This document shows, piece after piece, positions 8,275 through 17,516 of a stretch of 64,000 bases of DNA. The stretch comes from Reinekea marinisedimentorum. GTDB taxonomy: Bacteria > Pseudomonadota > Gammaproteobacteria > Pseudomonadales > Natronospirillaceae. The translations under genes and the position numbers were made by a program. The notes beneath the pieces were generated by a model. That model had not been told where the DNA came from, did not search any database, and saw only the letters and a list, made by a program, of their open reading frames with translations. Within the stretch, counting starts at the first letter, position 1; each line of letters begins with the position of its first letter. The stretch covers positions 62,001-126,000 of the forward strand of contig NZ_SLZR01000001.1 of assembly GCF_004341165.1 (NCBI RefSeq). The letters are read 5' to 3'.

Positions 8275-8748
8275 TTGAATCAAATTAATATTCGAACCTA
8301 CCAGAACAGCGATGCCAGCCCGCTTTGGCAGCTGAAGTTCAATACCATTCGCCGCATTAATAGCCGCGACTACCAGCCGGATCAGGTTCAGGCCTGGGCA
8401 CCCGAGCATATTTCAGCAGAGCTCTGGCAAAAGCGCGCCGATGCCATGGCCCCCTTTATCGCTGAAATTAACGGAGAGATCGTAGGCTTTGCCGACCTGC
8501 AAGCCGATGGCTACATCGATCACTTCTTCTGCCATGCAGAGCATCAGGGCCAAGGTGTGGGTAAGGCGTTAATGGATCACATTTTTACAGCCGGCAAAGA
8601 AGCGGGCATTGCTCGCCTTTACGCCAACGTCAGCATCACTGCCCGACCTTTCTTTGAGCACTTTGGCTTTCGTGTTTTAAAACAGCAGCAGGCGGAGATA
8701 AATGGCAGGGTGCTGACGAATTTTTTGATGGAGCATCACATTGGCTAG
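8275..8748 (+). CDS. GNAT family N-acetyltransferase
   Basis: The 157-residue protein carries the acetyl-CoA-binding motif A as HQGQGVGKALM (about 90-100), after a beta-strand/helix N-terminal half with a RRINSRDY segment seen in YafP-like acetyltransferases. The target (small molecule or protein) is unknown. The start is TTG, chosen because the frame has no closer ATG and a GGGAG sequence lies 11 bases upstream. It converges on the HAD gene with a 24-base gap. Confidence 0.82.
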   Translation: MNQINIRTYQNSDASPLWQLKFNTIRRINSRDYQPDQVQAWAPEHISAELWQKRADAMAPFIAEINGEIVGFADLQADGYIDHFFCHAEHQGQGVGKALMDHIFTAGKEAGIARLYANVSITARPFFEHFGFRVLKQQQAEINGRVLTNFLMEHHIG

Positions 8749-8772
8749 CCCTGTTCACGGGTGGCTTCCGGC

Positions 8773-9423
8773 CTAACGACTCTTTTGCTGTACTCGTTTT
8801 AACAGTTCCGGTAGCTCTTGCAGCGCACTAATCTGATAATCCGACCGCGCCCGCTGGTGGGCAACAAACTCATTATGCACCCTGATGGTCTTAATACCCG
8901 CGGCTTCAGCCGCTGCCAGGCCGCGTTTAGAATCTTCCACCACAACAGCATTCTCTGGTGCAATGGCAAATTTTTTCAGTGCCGCCAGATAGGGTTCGGC
9001 ATCGGGTTTTGCTTTTACATAATCCTCGCGGCACAACACAAACGTCATGCTGCCGAGCAGGTTTCGGTGCTGATGGATCAGACTGAAATCACTGCGGCGG
9101 GAAGTTGTCACCACAGCCATTTGGAAATGCCTGCTCAGCTTGTTTAGAACCTCAACGACACCGGGAATATCGATGTCCTCCTGTTGCAGATAGTGCTGAT
9201 AGCGTTTATTACGCCAGGCCTTCGCCGCCTCTATTTCTTGCTCAAAAACACCGTTAGCCTGTGCCACTGCCCAGTTAGAATAGCCATTGACCAGGTGTTG
9301 TTTGTAGTCGTCGAAGGTCATCATAATGTTCAGCCTTAGCAGGGCTTCACGGGTCGCTTCGAAGAACCACTTTTCGGTATCGACAAGTACACCATCGTGA
9401 TCAAATAAGATGTGGGTGATCAT
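8773..9423 (-). CDS. HAD-superfamily phosphatase (beta-phosphoglucomutase-like)
   Basis: A 216-residue haloacid-dehalogenase hydrolase. Motif I is FDHDGVLVDTE (7-17), with the nucleophile at D8 and the general acid at D10. Motif II is the VVTTSRR segment, motif III the lysine of KAKPDAEPY, and motif IV the acidic pair in VVVEDSKRGLAAA. A helical C1 cap lies between motifs I and II. The subfamily includes beta-phosphoglucomutases and sugar-phosphate phosphatases; the exact phosphoester is not predictable. Confidence 0.87.
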   Translation of the reverse strand: MITHILFDHDGVLVDTEKWFFEATREALLRLNIMMTFDDYKQHLVNGYSNWAVAQANGVFEQEIEAAKAWRNKRYQHYLQQEDIDIPGVVEVLNKLSRHFQMAVVTTSRRSDFSLIHQHRNLLGSMTFVLCREDYVKAKPDAEPYLAALKKFAIAPENAVVVEDSKRGLAAAEAAGIKTIRVHNEFVAHQRARSDYQISALQELPELLKRVQQKSR

Positions 9424-9607
9424 TGAAAATCCTTCTAATTGTTCAACTAAGAGCCAAACTACGAAACAGCGTAACGGTATATCTGATTTATACTAAAGGT
9501 TGACGGCCATTTCACAAATTAGCTTGCCCGGAGCGTTACCCTCTCCATCGCTGCTCACCTATACTGCACCGAAAAATAACCACACAACTCGACCCGGGAA
9601 TTCACCG

Positions 9608-10984
9608 ATGCACCCAACCCGCCTGCAGCAACTGATTCGGCTTGCCCTTCCTACCGCCCTGCAAAATATGCTGGTCAGCGTGCTGGGCATGTCGGATGTA
9701 TTTATGGTCACCGCCCTGGGCGCGGCGGCCGTGGCAGCGATTGGCATCAGCGCCAAGCTGCACTTTGTGCTGATCATGATCATGGCCGGCTTGGGAACCG
9801 CTATTTCTATTCTGGTGGCGCAGCACCATGGCCGCGGCAACCACAAGGCGGCGCAGGGTATTTTGAGCCTGGGCGTGCTTTCCGGGCTGGCGTTGCTGGT
9901 GCCCTTTGCACTGGTGTTTCTGTTCGCCCCGGAACTGCTGCTGGGTTTACTGACCCAGGATGAAAACCTGATCCGCTACGCCAGCGGTTATCTGAGAATT
10001 ACCATTCCATTGCTGTTTTTAACGCATGTCATCATCTGCTATGAAAGTGCACTGCGTGCGCGCAGCGAAACGGTTGCGCCACTGGTGCTGGCAACGGTCG
10101 CCATAGTGCTCAACATAGCGCTGAACTATCTGCTGATTTACGGCATTGGGCCGTTCCCGCAGCTCGGTGTAACGGGTGTTGCCGTGGCCAGTGTGATTGC
10201 CCGTACGGTCCAGCTGTTGCTGTTTCTGGTGTATCTGGCCATGCGCCGCCACCCGCTACGCCTGACCAGCCTGTACCAGACCCGACAACTGATGCGCCCT
10301 TACCTGAAAAGCTACCGAAGCGCGGCGGCGCCGCTCACCGTTAACTTCACCCTGTGGGGCTTTGGTACCTTTATTTATCACGGCATCGCTTCACATGTGG
10401 GCACCGAGGCGCTGGCTTCCTTGAGCTTAATCAGCCCGATCGAAGGCATGTATCACGCCCTGTTTTTTGGTTTTGTCACGGCCTGTTCGGTGCTGATTGG
10501 CCAGAATCTCGGCCGTAATAATTTCGACGAGGCCGAACTGCTCGCCCGGCGCTTTACGCTGTTTGCGCCCATAGCATCGGTGTTGTTTGGCCTGCTGCTG
10601 TTCCTGTTAAAGCCGGTGTATCTGCCGCTGTTACTCGACCCAACGGACAGCCTGTACCGGTTGTGTGAGCAGCTGCTGTTTGTGGTTTGTTTTACCAGCT
10701 GGATTAAAACCCTGAACATGGTGCTGATTATTGGCATTCTGCGCGCGGGCGGCGATAACAAATACGTGCTGGCTACCGATATGATCGCCATGTGGCTGCT
10801 CGGTATTCCGGCCAGCTTTGTCGCCGCCTTTGTCTTTGAGCTGGGCTATGTCTGGGTTTATGCCATGGTGCTGGTTGAGGAATTCGCCAAGGCGACGCTT
10901 TCATTCCGCCGAGCAAAAAAACGCATATGGCTGAGGAATTTAACCGAAGACGACGCCGCAGGCTTAGAGGCAGAAGCGGCCTAG
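9608..10984 (+). CDS. MATE family efflux transporter
   Basis: About 458 residues with twelve predicted membrane helices in two repeated halves, typical of Na+- or H+-driven multidrug and toxin extrusion proteins. The N-terminal LIRLALPTALQNMLVSVLG and the internal GIGPFPQLGVTGVAVAS loop are family features. I chose the ATG at 9608, which starts just before the first helix; the open frame extends to a TTG at 9500, but the added 36 residues look unlike a MATE N-terminus. Substrate (cationic drug, dye or metabolite) unknown. It ends 14 bases before the convergent yejF stop. Confidence 0.9.
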   Translation: MHPTRLQQLIRLALPTALQNMLVSVLGMSDVFMVTALGAAAVAAIGISAKLHFVLIMIMAGLGTAISILVAQHHGRGNHKAAQGILSLGVLSGLALLVPFALVFLFAPELLLGLLTQDENLIRYASGYLRITIPLLFLTHVIICYESALRARSETVAPLVLATVAIVLNIALNYLLIYGIGPFPQLGVTGVAVASVIARTVQLLLFLVYLAMRRHPLRLTSLYQTRQLMRPYLKSYRSAAAPLTVNFTLWGFGTFIYHGIASHVGTEALASLSLISPIEGMYHALFFGFVTACSVLIGQNLGRNNFDEAELLARRFTLFAPIASVLFGLLLFLLKPVYLPLLLDPTDSLYRLCEQLLFVVCFTSWIKTLNMVLIIGILRAGGDNKYVLATDMIAMWLLGIPASFVAAFVFELGYVWVYAMVLVEEFAKATLSFRRAKKRIWLRNLTEDDAAGLEAEAA

Positions 10985-10998
10985 AGCGTCACTGGTTG

Positions 10999-12588
10999 TC
11001 AGTAACTGAACGCCGTCTCGACCAAGCGCTTGGTGTAATCCTGCTGCGGCGCTTCAAATACCTGACTGCCCTGCTCGACGATTTCACCCTGTTTCATCAC
11101 CACCACCTCATGGGCGATGGCTTTCACCACCTTTAAGTCGTGCGAGATAAAGATGTAGCTGATGTTTTTTTCGCGCTGCAGTTTTTTCAGCAGTTCAATA
11201 ATCTGAAACTGTACGGTTCGGTCGAGCGATGAGGTCGGTTCATCCAGCACCACCAGTTCTGGCTCCAGAATCATCGCCCGGGCGATGGCAATGCGCTGGC
11301 GCTGGCCACCGGAAAACTCGTTTGGGTAGCGGTGGCGCATATCCGGGTTCAGGCCAACCTTGTGCATAATCTCGATCACGGCCTGCTCCCGGCTTTCGCG
11401 GCTGCCGATCTTATTCACCTCTAAGCCTTCGGCAATAATCTGCTCAACGGTCATGCGCGGGCTGAGGCTGCCATACGGATCCTGAAACACCACCTGCATC
11501 TTTTTGCGAAACGGTTGCCACTGCTGGTGGGTTAAGTTTTTCAGCGATTGCGATTCAAACTGAATGTCGCCCTCGCTTTTTTCCAAACCTAAAATGGCTT
11601 TTGCCAGGGTCGATTTGCCGGAGCCACTCTCACCGACAATACCCAGCGTTTGGCCGTGTTTAATCTCAATAGAAACATCGGTCACGGCTTTGATGTGATC
11701 GACCACGCGGCGCAAAATACCCTTTTGAATCGGGAACCAAACGCGCACCTGATCGACGGTTAATTGCGTGCTGTCCGCGCTCGTTGGCACCGGTTTGCCG
11801 CTCGGTTCTGCCGCCAGTAATTTCTGAGTGTACGGGTGCTGTGCGTTGGTAAAGATGGCTTCGGTGCTGCCCTGCTCGACCAGTATGCCGCTTTCCATCA
11901 CCGCCACGCGGTCGGCCATGCGCCGCACCACGCCTAAATCGTGACTGATAAACAACACCGCCATGTTAAATTCGGCCTGCAGTTTTTTAATCAGCTCCAG
12001 AATTTGCGCCTGCACGGTCACATCGAGCGCGGTGGTCGGTTCATCGGCAATGAGCAGTTCCGGCTCGTTCAGCAGCGCCATGGCGATCATCACCCGTTGG
12101 CGTTCACCACCGGAGAGCTGGTGCGGGTAGGCCTTGAGTTTCTTTTCCGGTTCGCGCAGTTCCACATGCCGCAACCCTTCCAGAATGTGCTCGGTGGTTT
12201 GCTTCTGGTTCATCAGCCAGCCACGGTGCAGGTACAGCACTTCGGCCATTTGCTTTTCAATGGTCTGCAGCGGGTTGAGCGAGGTCATCGGCTCCTGAAA
12301 AATGCAACCAACCTTATTACCGCGCAACTGGCGCAGCTTTTTTTCATCGGCCTTGAGTACATCGGTGCCATCCAGATACAGCTCACTTTCGTCGCTGTAG
12401 CTTAAAACACTGGGCAGCAGCTGCATGATCGAAAGCGCGCTGATGGATTTACCGGAGCCGCTCTCACCCACCAGGCCGACAATCTCGCCTTTGTTGATGG
12501 CGAGATTCAGGTCTTTCACAATCGTCTGAAAACCGTCTTCCAGTTGCAGGCCGATGGATACATTTTTAAATTCAACCAGGGCAGTCAT
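10999..12588 (-). CDS. yejF: YejF-type ABC transporter, fused dual ATPase
   Basis: A 529-residue protein with two ABC ATPase domains in one chain, as in YejF. Domain 1 has Walker A GESGSGKS (41-48), signature LSGGERQR and Walker B LLIADEP; domain 2 has Walker [10 protein letters not shown], signature FSGGQRQR and Walker B LVVLDEP. All catalytic motifs look intact. It energises oligopeptide or microcin-C-like peptide uptake through YejB and YejE. It is last in the leftward yejABEF operon, 9 bases after yejE. Confidence 0.93.
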   Translation of the reverse strand: MTALVEFKNVSIGLQLEDGFQTIVKDLNLAINKGEIVGLVGESGSGKSISALSIMQLLPSVLSYSDESELYLDGTDVLKADEKKLRQLRGNKVGCIFQEPMTSLNPLQTIEKQMAEVLYLHRGWLMNQKQTTEHILEGLRHVELREPEKKLKAYPHQLSGGERQRVMIAMALLNEPELLIADEPTTALDVTVQAQILELIKKLQAEFNMAVLFISHDLGVVRRMADRVAVMESGILVEQGSTEAIFTNAQHPYTQKLLAAEPSGKPVPTSADSTQLTVDQVRVWFPIQKGILRRVVDHIKAVTDVSIEIKHGQTLGIVGESGSGKSTLAKAILGLEKSEGDIQFESQSLKNLTHQQWQPFRKKMQVVFQDPYGSLSPRMTVEQIIAEGLEVNKIGSRESREQAVIEIMHKVGLNPDMRHRYPNEFSGGQRQRIAIARAMILEPELVVLDEPTSSLDRTVQFQIIELLKKLQREKNISYIFISHDLKVVKAIAHEVVVMKQGEIVEQGSQVFEAPQQDYTKRLVETAFSY

Positions 12589-12597
12589 GACTGTTTC

Positions 12598-13620
12598 CTA
12601 TTTCTGATGGCGCGGATCAAACGCATCACGCACACCTTCACCAACAAAGACCAGCAGTGCCATGAGCAGGCCCAACACCACAAACGCAGAAAGCCCCAGC
12701 CAGGGCGCCTGAATATTGGCCTTACCCTGCGCCAAAAGTTCACCGAGGGACGGCGAGCCGGGCGGCAAACCAAAGCCGAGAAAATCGAGCGAGGTCAGCG
12801 TGGTGACCGAACCACTGAGCACGAACGGCATCATGGTCAGCGTTGCCACCATGGCGTTGGGCAACACATGGCGGAACATGATGCGGTTGTTGCTCATGCC
12901 CAGCGCGCGTGCGGCCTGTACGTATTCAAAATTACGGGTGCGCAGAAACTCGGCGCGCACCACACCGACAAAACCCATCCAGCTGAACAGCAGCAGAATG
13001 CCCATCAGCATCCAGAAGCTCGGCTGAATCACCGAGGCCAGAATAATCAGGATGAACAGCGTCGGCATACTGCCCCACACCTCAATAAAGCGCTGAAAGT
13101 ACAGGTCGATACGGCCGCCGTAAAAGCCCTGCACCGCACCGGCGGAAACCCCAATCACTGTAGAAATGGCGGTGAGAATAAAACCGAACAAACAGGAAAT
13201 ACGGAAGCCGTAGAGAATCCGCGCCAGCACATCGCGGCCGTTATCATCGGTGCCGAGCCAGTTGACGGCATCCGGTGGCGACGGCGCCGGTGTTGGCAGG
13301 TCGTAATTGATGGTGCTGTAGTGGAACGGAACTAGCGGCCAGAGTATCCAGCCCTTTTCCTCAATCAATTCGGTGACGAACGGATCTTTGTAATCGGCCT
13401 CGGTTTCAAAATCGCCGCCGAATTCGGTTTCGCTGTAGGCGACCAGAAACGGCACATAGAAGTCGCCGTCGTAACGCACCAGAATGGGTTTATCGTTGGC
13501 GATCAGTTCGGAAAACAACGACACAAAAAACAGAAAGCCGAACAGCCATAAGGAAATGACCGCGCGTTTGTTTTTCTTAAACAGGCTGAGGCGCTTTTGC
13601 GCTAACGGATTTAACTGCAT
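12598..13620 (-). CDS. yejE: YejE-type ABC transporter permease
   Basis: A 340-residue inner-membrane permease of the dipeptide/oligopeptide importer class. One N-terminal helix (about 20-42) is followed by a long periplasmic segment, about 70 residues with many Asp and Glu, then five C-terminal helices. The EAA-type cytoplasmic loop reads as YVQAARALGMSNNRIMFRHV. It pairs with YejB. The 1-base gap to yejB and 9-base gap to yejF indicate a tight operon. Confidence 0.93.
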   Translation of the reverse strand: MQLNPLAQKRLSLFKKNKRAVISLWLFGFLFFVSLFSELIANDKPILVRYDGDFYVPFLVAYSETEFGGDFETEADYKDPFVTELIEEKGWILWPLVPFHYSTINYDLPTPAPSPPDAVNWLGTDDNGRDVLARILYGFRISCLFGFILTAISTVIGVSAGAVQGFYGGRIDLYFQRFIEVWGSMPTLFILIILASVIQPSFWMLMGILLLFSWMGFVGVVRAEFLRTRNFEYVQAARALGMSNNRIMFRHVLPNAMVATLTMMPFVLSGSVTTLTSLDFLGFGLPPGSPSLGELLAQGKANIQAPWLGLSAFVVLGLLMALLVFVGEGVRDAFDPRHQK

Positions 13621-13621
13621 A

Positions 13622-14707
13622 TCAGCGCGCCTCGAAATCGATGCGTGGGTCGACCACGGTGTACATCAAATCGCCGAGCAGGCCTAACAGCAAACCCAGC
13701 AGTGTAAACATATAAAGCGTGCCAAACATAATGGGATAATCGCGCTGCCCCATGGCTTCAAAGCCGAGCAGGCCCAGGCCTTCCAGCGAAAAGATCACTT
13801 CAATCAGCACCGAGCCAGTAAAGAACAGGCTGATAAAGGTGGCCGGGAAGCCGGCAATAATAATCAGCATGGCATTGCGGAACACGTGCTTGTACAGAAT
13901 GCGGTTTTCGGTGTTGCCCTTGGCGCGGGCAGTAATGACATACTGCTTGGCAATCTCGTCCAGAAACGAATTCTTGGTGAGCATGGTCAGCACGGTAAAG
14001 CCCCCGACGACGGTGGCGATGATCGGCAGCGTCATATGCCAGAAGTAGTCGATAATCTTGCCGAACCAGGAAAGCTCGGCCCAGTTGTTCGAGGTGAGCC
14101 CGCGAATCGGGAACCAATCAAAGTAGTTACCACCGGCAAACAAAATCACCAGCAATACCGCAAACAGAAAGCCGGGGATGGCACTGAGCGCAATCAGCAG
14201 GGTGGTCGAAGAAATATCAAACTGGCTGTTGTGGCGAATCGCCTTTTTTATACCCAGCGGAATGGAGACAAAATAGATGATCAGCGTGCTCCACAAGCCG
14301 AGGGAGATCGACACCGGCATACGCTCGATAATCAGGCCAATCACCGAGCCAGATTTAAACAGCGAATCGCCAAAATCAAAGCGCAGGTAGTCGCCCAGCA
14401 TTTTGAAATAGCGGACGTAAATCGGTTTATCGAAGCCATAGCGCTTTTCGATTTCGGCGATGATTTCCGGGTCGAGGCCCTGCGAGCCGCGATAGCTCGA
14501 TTGCCCCTCCCCGTTGTTTTCGGACACCTCCGATTGGTTGGCATTGGTGACACGATCGAGCATGGTGCCTTCAATGCCCTGTGCGGCCGCCAGCGCCTGA
14601 TCAACCGGGCCGCCGGGGGCCAACTGCACAATGAAAAAGTTGATGGTGATGATTGCCCACAGGGTCGGAATCATCAACAGCAAGCGGCGAACAATATATG
14701 CGCCCAA
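13622..14707 (-). CDS. yejB: YejB-type ABC transporter permease
   Basis: A 361-residue permease with an N-terminal helix ([18 protein letters not shown]), a periplasmic insert with a glutamine/serine-rich patch (about 55-75) that is characteristic of YejB, and five C-terminal helices. The EAA loop is seen as [20 protein letters not shown]. It forms the translocation path together with YejE. It lies 23 bases downstream of yejA and one base upstream of yejE. Confidence 0.93.
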   Translation of the reverse strand: MGAYIVRRLLLMIPTLWAIITINFFIVQLAPGGPVDQALAAAQGIEGTMLDRVTNANQSEVSENNGEGQSSYRGSQGLDPEIIAEIEKRYGFDKPIYVRYFKMLGDYLRFDFGDSLFKSGSVIGLIIERMPVSISLGLWSTLIIYFVSIPLGIKKAIRHNSQFDISSTTLLIALSAIPGFLFAVLLVILFAGGNYFDWFPIRGLTSNNWAELSWFGKIIDYFWHMTLPIIATVVGGFTVLTMLTKNSFLDEIAKQYVITARAKGNTENRILYKHVFRNAMLIIIAGFPATFISLFFTGSVLIEVIFSLEGLGLLGFEAMGQRDYPIMFGTLYMFTLLGLLLGLLGDLMYTVVDPRIDFEAR

Positions 14708-14730
14708 TGAACTCTCCTAGCTTTGCTCAG

Positions 14731-16530
14731 TTACTGGGTCAGTGCCGCTTCTTTTTCAGGGTCGATCCACCAGGTATCGAAGCCCAGGCTGTATTTCGGA
14801 CGCACATCCGGCCGGCTGAATTTATCGTAATAGGCGATGCGGAATTTGTTGTAGTGCCATTGCGGTATCAGGTAGTGGTTCCAAAGCAGAACACGATCCA
14901 ACGCCCGGCCCCAGTGCAGCAGTGCGTCGTCATCGGATTGATGCTCGGCAATACCATCGACCAGGTAATCGACAGCCTGGTCGGTCACATTGGCCTGGTT
15001 GTAGGAGGAGTCGATAAAGTTGGAATGCCAGACAATCCTTAAGCTGGATGACGGATGCGGGTTCGCCGAATAGCGCTGCGACACCATATCAAAATCATGC
15101 TCGTGCCAGCGGTTAACAAACTGGGAGGTATCGACCTGGCGGATGGACATATCAATGCCCAGTTTTTTCAGGTTTTCCTGGAACGGAATAGCGATTCGCT
15201 CGGTCACCGGGCTGTAGGTCATCAGTTCAAACTCGAACAGTTCACCGGTTGCCACACTGGTCAGCTTCTTGTCTTTCACCTCCCAGCCGGCTTCTTTCAG
15301 CAGGCGAAGAGCGGTGCGCAGGGAGCCGCGAATATTACCGCTGCCATCGTTCACCGGCGGGTTATACACCTCGGTGAAGACACGCGGGTCTACCTTGTCT
15401 TTGATGGGTGCCAGAATGGCCAGCTCTTCCTCGCTGGGGAGTTCACGCGCCATGTACTGGGTGTTCTGGAAGTAGCTGTTGGTGCGAATGTAAGAATCGT
15501 AAAACAGGTTCTTGTTCATCCACTCAAAATCCATGGCGTAGGCCAGGGCTTCACGCACCCGCGGGTCAGAGAAAATCTTACGCTTGGTGTTAAAGATAAA
15601 GCCTGTGGTGTTTTGTGGAATTTCGTGGGCAATCTCTTCTTTGATCATGCGGCCATCTTTGATCGCCGGAATGTTATAGCCGGTCGCCCAGTCTTTGGCC
15701 GTGGAGCGATCCCAGAAATCGATGTCTCCAGCCTTGAAGGCTTCGAAGGCAACGGTTTGGTCACGGTAATAGTCGTAACGGTACTCATCGAAGTTTACCT
15801 GCCCCTTCATCACCGGCAGGTCTTTGGCCCAGTAGTCTTTATTTCGTTCGTACACGATGTACTGGCCAAATTTAAAATCTTTGATCAACAGCGGGCCACT
15901 GACCACCGGCACCACCTTCAGCGGCTCACTCAGGTTGTGGTCTTTCCAGAAGTGCTCCGGAAATACCGGCAGATCGATCAGCGACAGGAATTTTTCCCGG
16001 TCCGCGCCTTCCATGTAGAAGGTCACTTCCAAATCACCCTTCACCTCTACGTTCTTAATAAACTCGTAATACTTGGCGAACTGCGGCACACCCTCGGCTT
16101 TAAACTTTTCAAAGGTGAACAGCACATCGCTGGCGGTGATCTGCTTGCCATCGCTGTAGCGGGCCGCCGGGTTGAGAATAAAGGTTAGGAAGGAGTAGTC
16201 ATCGGCATAGCGAATACGCTCGGCAATCAGCGGGTAGTACACGTCCAGCTCATCACTGGAGCTTACCATCAGCGTATCGAACAGAGCATCGGCGCCAACG
16301 ACTGAATCGCCACGCTGGCCATAACGGTTGAAGGAATCAAAGGTGCCGATGGCTTCGTTTCTGAGCACCCCGCCCTTGGGCGCATCCGGATTTACGTAAT
16401 CGAAATGCGTAAAGTCATCCGCATACTTGGGCTCGCCGCGCAGGGCGATCGATTGCGCTTCAATGACATTGACTTCGGCGGCAGAAAGTAACGGCATCAA
16501 CAGCAGGCCGGCGAACAGAAGCGTTTTCAT
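14731..16530 (-). CDS. yejA: YejA-type periplasmic peptide-binding protein
   Basis: A 599-residue extracellular solute-binding protein of family 5 (SBP_bac_5). A signal peptide covers about 1-18 (cut after SAA). The mature N-terminus ALRGEPKYADDFTHFDYVNP and the later GGVLRNEAIGTFDSFN are typical of YejA. It binds oligopeptides in the periplasm and delivers them to YejBEF; in enterobacteria this system also imports microcin C. It is the first gene of the operon; its promoter should lie in 16531-16707, where no clear consensus is seen. Confidence 0.92.
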   Translation of the reverse strand: MKTLLFAGLLLMPLLSAAEVNVIEAQSIALRGEPKYADDFTHFDYVNPDAPKGGVLRNEAIGTFDSFNRYGQRGDSVVGADALFDTLMVSSSDELDVYYPLIAERIRYADDYSFLTFILNPAARYSDGKQITASDVLFTFEKFKAEGVPQFAKYYEFIKNVEVKGDLEVTFYMEGADREKFLSLIDLPVFPEHFWKDHNLSEPLKVVPVVSGPLLIKDFKFGQYIVYERNKDYWAKDLPVMKGQVNFDEYRYDYYRDQTVAFEAFKAGDIDFWDRSTAKDWATGYNIPAIKDGRMIKEEIAHEIPQNTTGFIFNTKRKIFSDPRVREALAYAMDFEWMNKNLFYDSYIRTNSYFQNTQYMARELPSEEELAILAPIKDKVDPRVFTEVYNPPVNDGSGNIRGSLRTALRLLKEAGWEVKDKKLTSVATGELFEFELMTYSPVTERIAIPFQENLKKLGIDMSIRQVDTSQFVNRWHEHDFDMVSQRYSANPHPSSSLRIVWHSNFIDSSYNQANVTDQAVDYLVDGIAEHQSDDDALLHWGRALDRVLLWNHYLIPQWHYNKFRIAYYDKFSRPDVRPKYSLGFDTWWIDPEKEAALTQ

Positions 16531-16707
16531 AACTACGTCTCTCTTTTCTGGGTGATATCAGTGTTTTTAGGGCTGATCTTATCGTTTGGATCAATTTAGG
16601 CGTATCGGGTGCACATGCGTCAAGAGCACTTGCACAATTTAAACCCTTTGCAGGCAGCTTAGATGCAATACCGGGCCGGTGAGTTCCACTGCAAACGGTA
16701 TAGGCAC

Positions 16708-16737
16708 AAAAAAGCCAACTGAATAAATCAGTTGGCT
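16708..16737 (-). terminator. Terminator for the gene at 16778-17263
   Basis: On the minus strand, AGCCAACTGA pairs with TCAGTTGGCT (10 bp, loop about 7 bases), followed by six T. It lies about 40 bases beyond the stop codon at 16778. Confidence 0.75.
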
Positions 16738-16777
16738 CCTGTAAAACCGTTCCCTTATGTCAGGACGGGGCAAGCGA

Positions 16778-17263
16778 TTAAATCTGCTCAATCGTGTTCT
16801 TAGTAGCGTTGAACACCTTCTGTTCTTTTTCATTGAGCTTGCCGCCAATCTCTTCGGCAATGGCCCAGTACTTCTTGAAGTTACGCTTTTTACCCATCAC
16901 TGAGTAAGCATTGGCGACCATCAGGTTACAGAATGCCTGTATCCACGGCTCGCCCTTGCCGTCAAAGAAGTTGAGTGCCTTTTCGGCGTATTCCAGCGCC
17001 AGCTCGCCCGCGCCATTAATCGCCAGCGCCCGGGCAACAATCACATAAGCCATATAGACGTTGGCCGGCTTGCCCACCTTGCGCCAGTGGTACAGTGAGG
17101 TGAAGGCCTGTGCCAGAATGGCTTCTTTTTCCAGCTCGGTAGAGGCGTTCTCGGAAAGACGCCAGGCCTCGTTGTTGGTGGTGATTGCATAATACTTGCC
17201 GTGGTTAGCCAGGCTTTCTTTGGTCAGTTGAATCTTTTTTTCTGCTGCCTTCTTCTTTTGCAT
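16778..17263 (-). CDS. Conserved helical protein, 161 aa (TPR-like)
   Basis: I do not recognise the family. The protein is soluble, lysine-rich at the N-terminus and almost wholly helical, with Ala/Tyr/Leu spacing like tetratricopeptide repeats; AYVIVARALAINGAGELALE and YAEKALNFF (about 95-120) resemble one TPR unit. No signal peptide or catalytic motif is visible. It is monocistronic, with its own terminator, between yejA (same strand) and the divergent GH94 gene. A protein-interaction role is possible. Confidence 0.65.
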   Translation of the reverse strand: MQKKKAAEKKIQLTKESLANHGKYYAITTNNEAWRLSENASTELEKEAILAQAFTSLYHWRKVGKPANVYMAYVIVARALAINGAGELALEYAEKALNFFDGKGEPWIQAFCNLMVANAYSVMGKKRNFKKYWAIAEEIGGKLNEKEQKVFNATKNTIEQI

Positions 17264-17516
17264 ACCGTCTCTTTCTTAGCCGTTCGCGGCTTTTTAATGG
17301 AAGTTCAGTGGCGCATGTTACCAGATGCCGGACGACTGTGGATAACCGTTACACGGAATCTGTGAATACTGTCGATTTTCCGTCATTGTCAACACAACCC
17401 ACCAAAATGACACGTATTTTTTACATATAATTCCACACGCGCCCTAATTCAACCCTTACCTATTATTCCAAGCTAGAATAAAATACCCAAATTAATAAAT
17501 CGCGCAGGAGGCAATT

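Noticed and set aside
12544-13335. 263-codon plus-strand frame opposite yejE and the start of yejF
   Set aside because: Antisense shadow, low-complexity Gln/His/Arg composition, no ribosome site.
15055-16188. Long open frame (377 codons) on the plus strand opposite yejA
   Set aside because: It is fully antisense to a gene with clear family motifs, and its His/Gln/Arg-rich translation is the usual mirror of a well-coded opposite strand.
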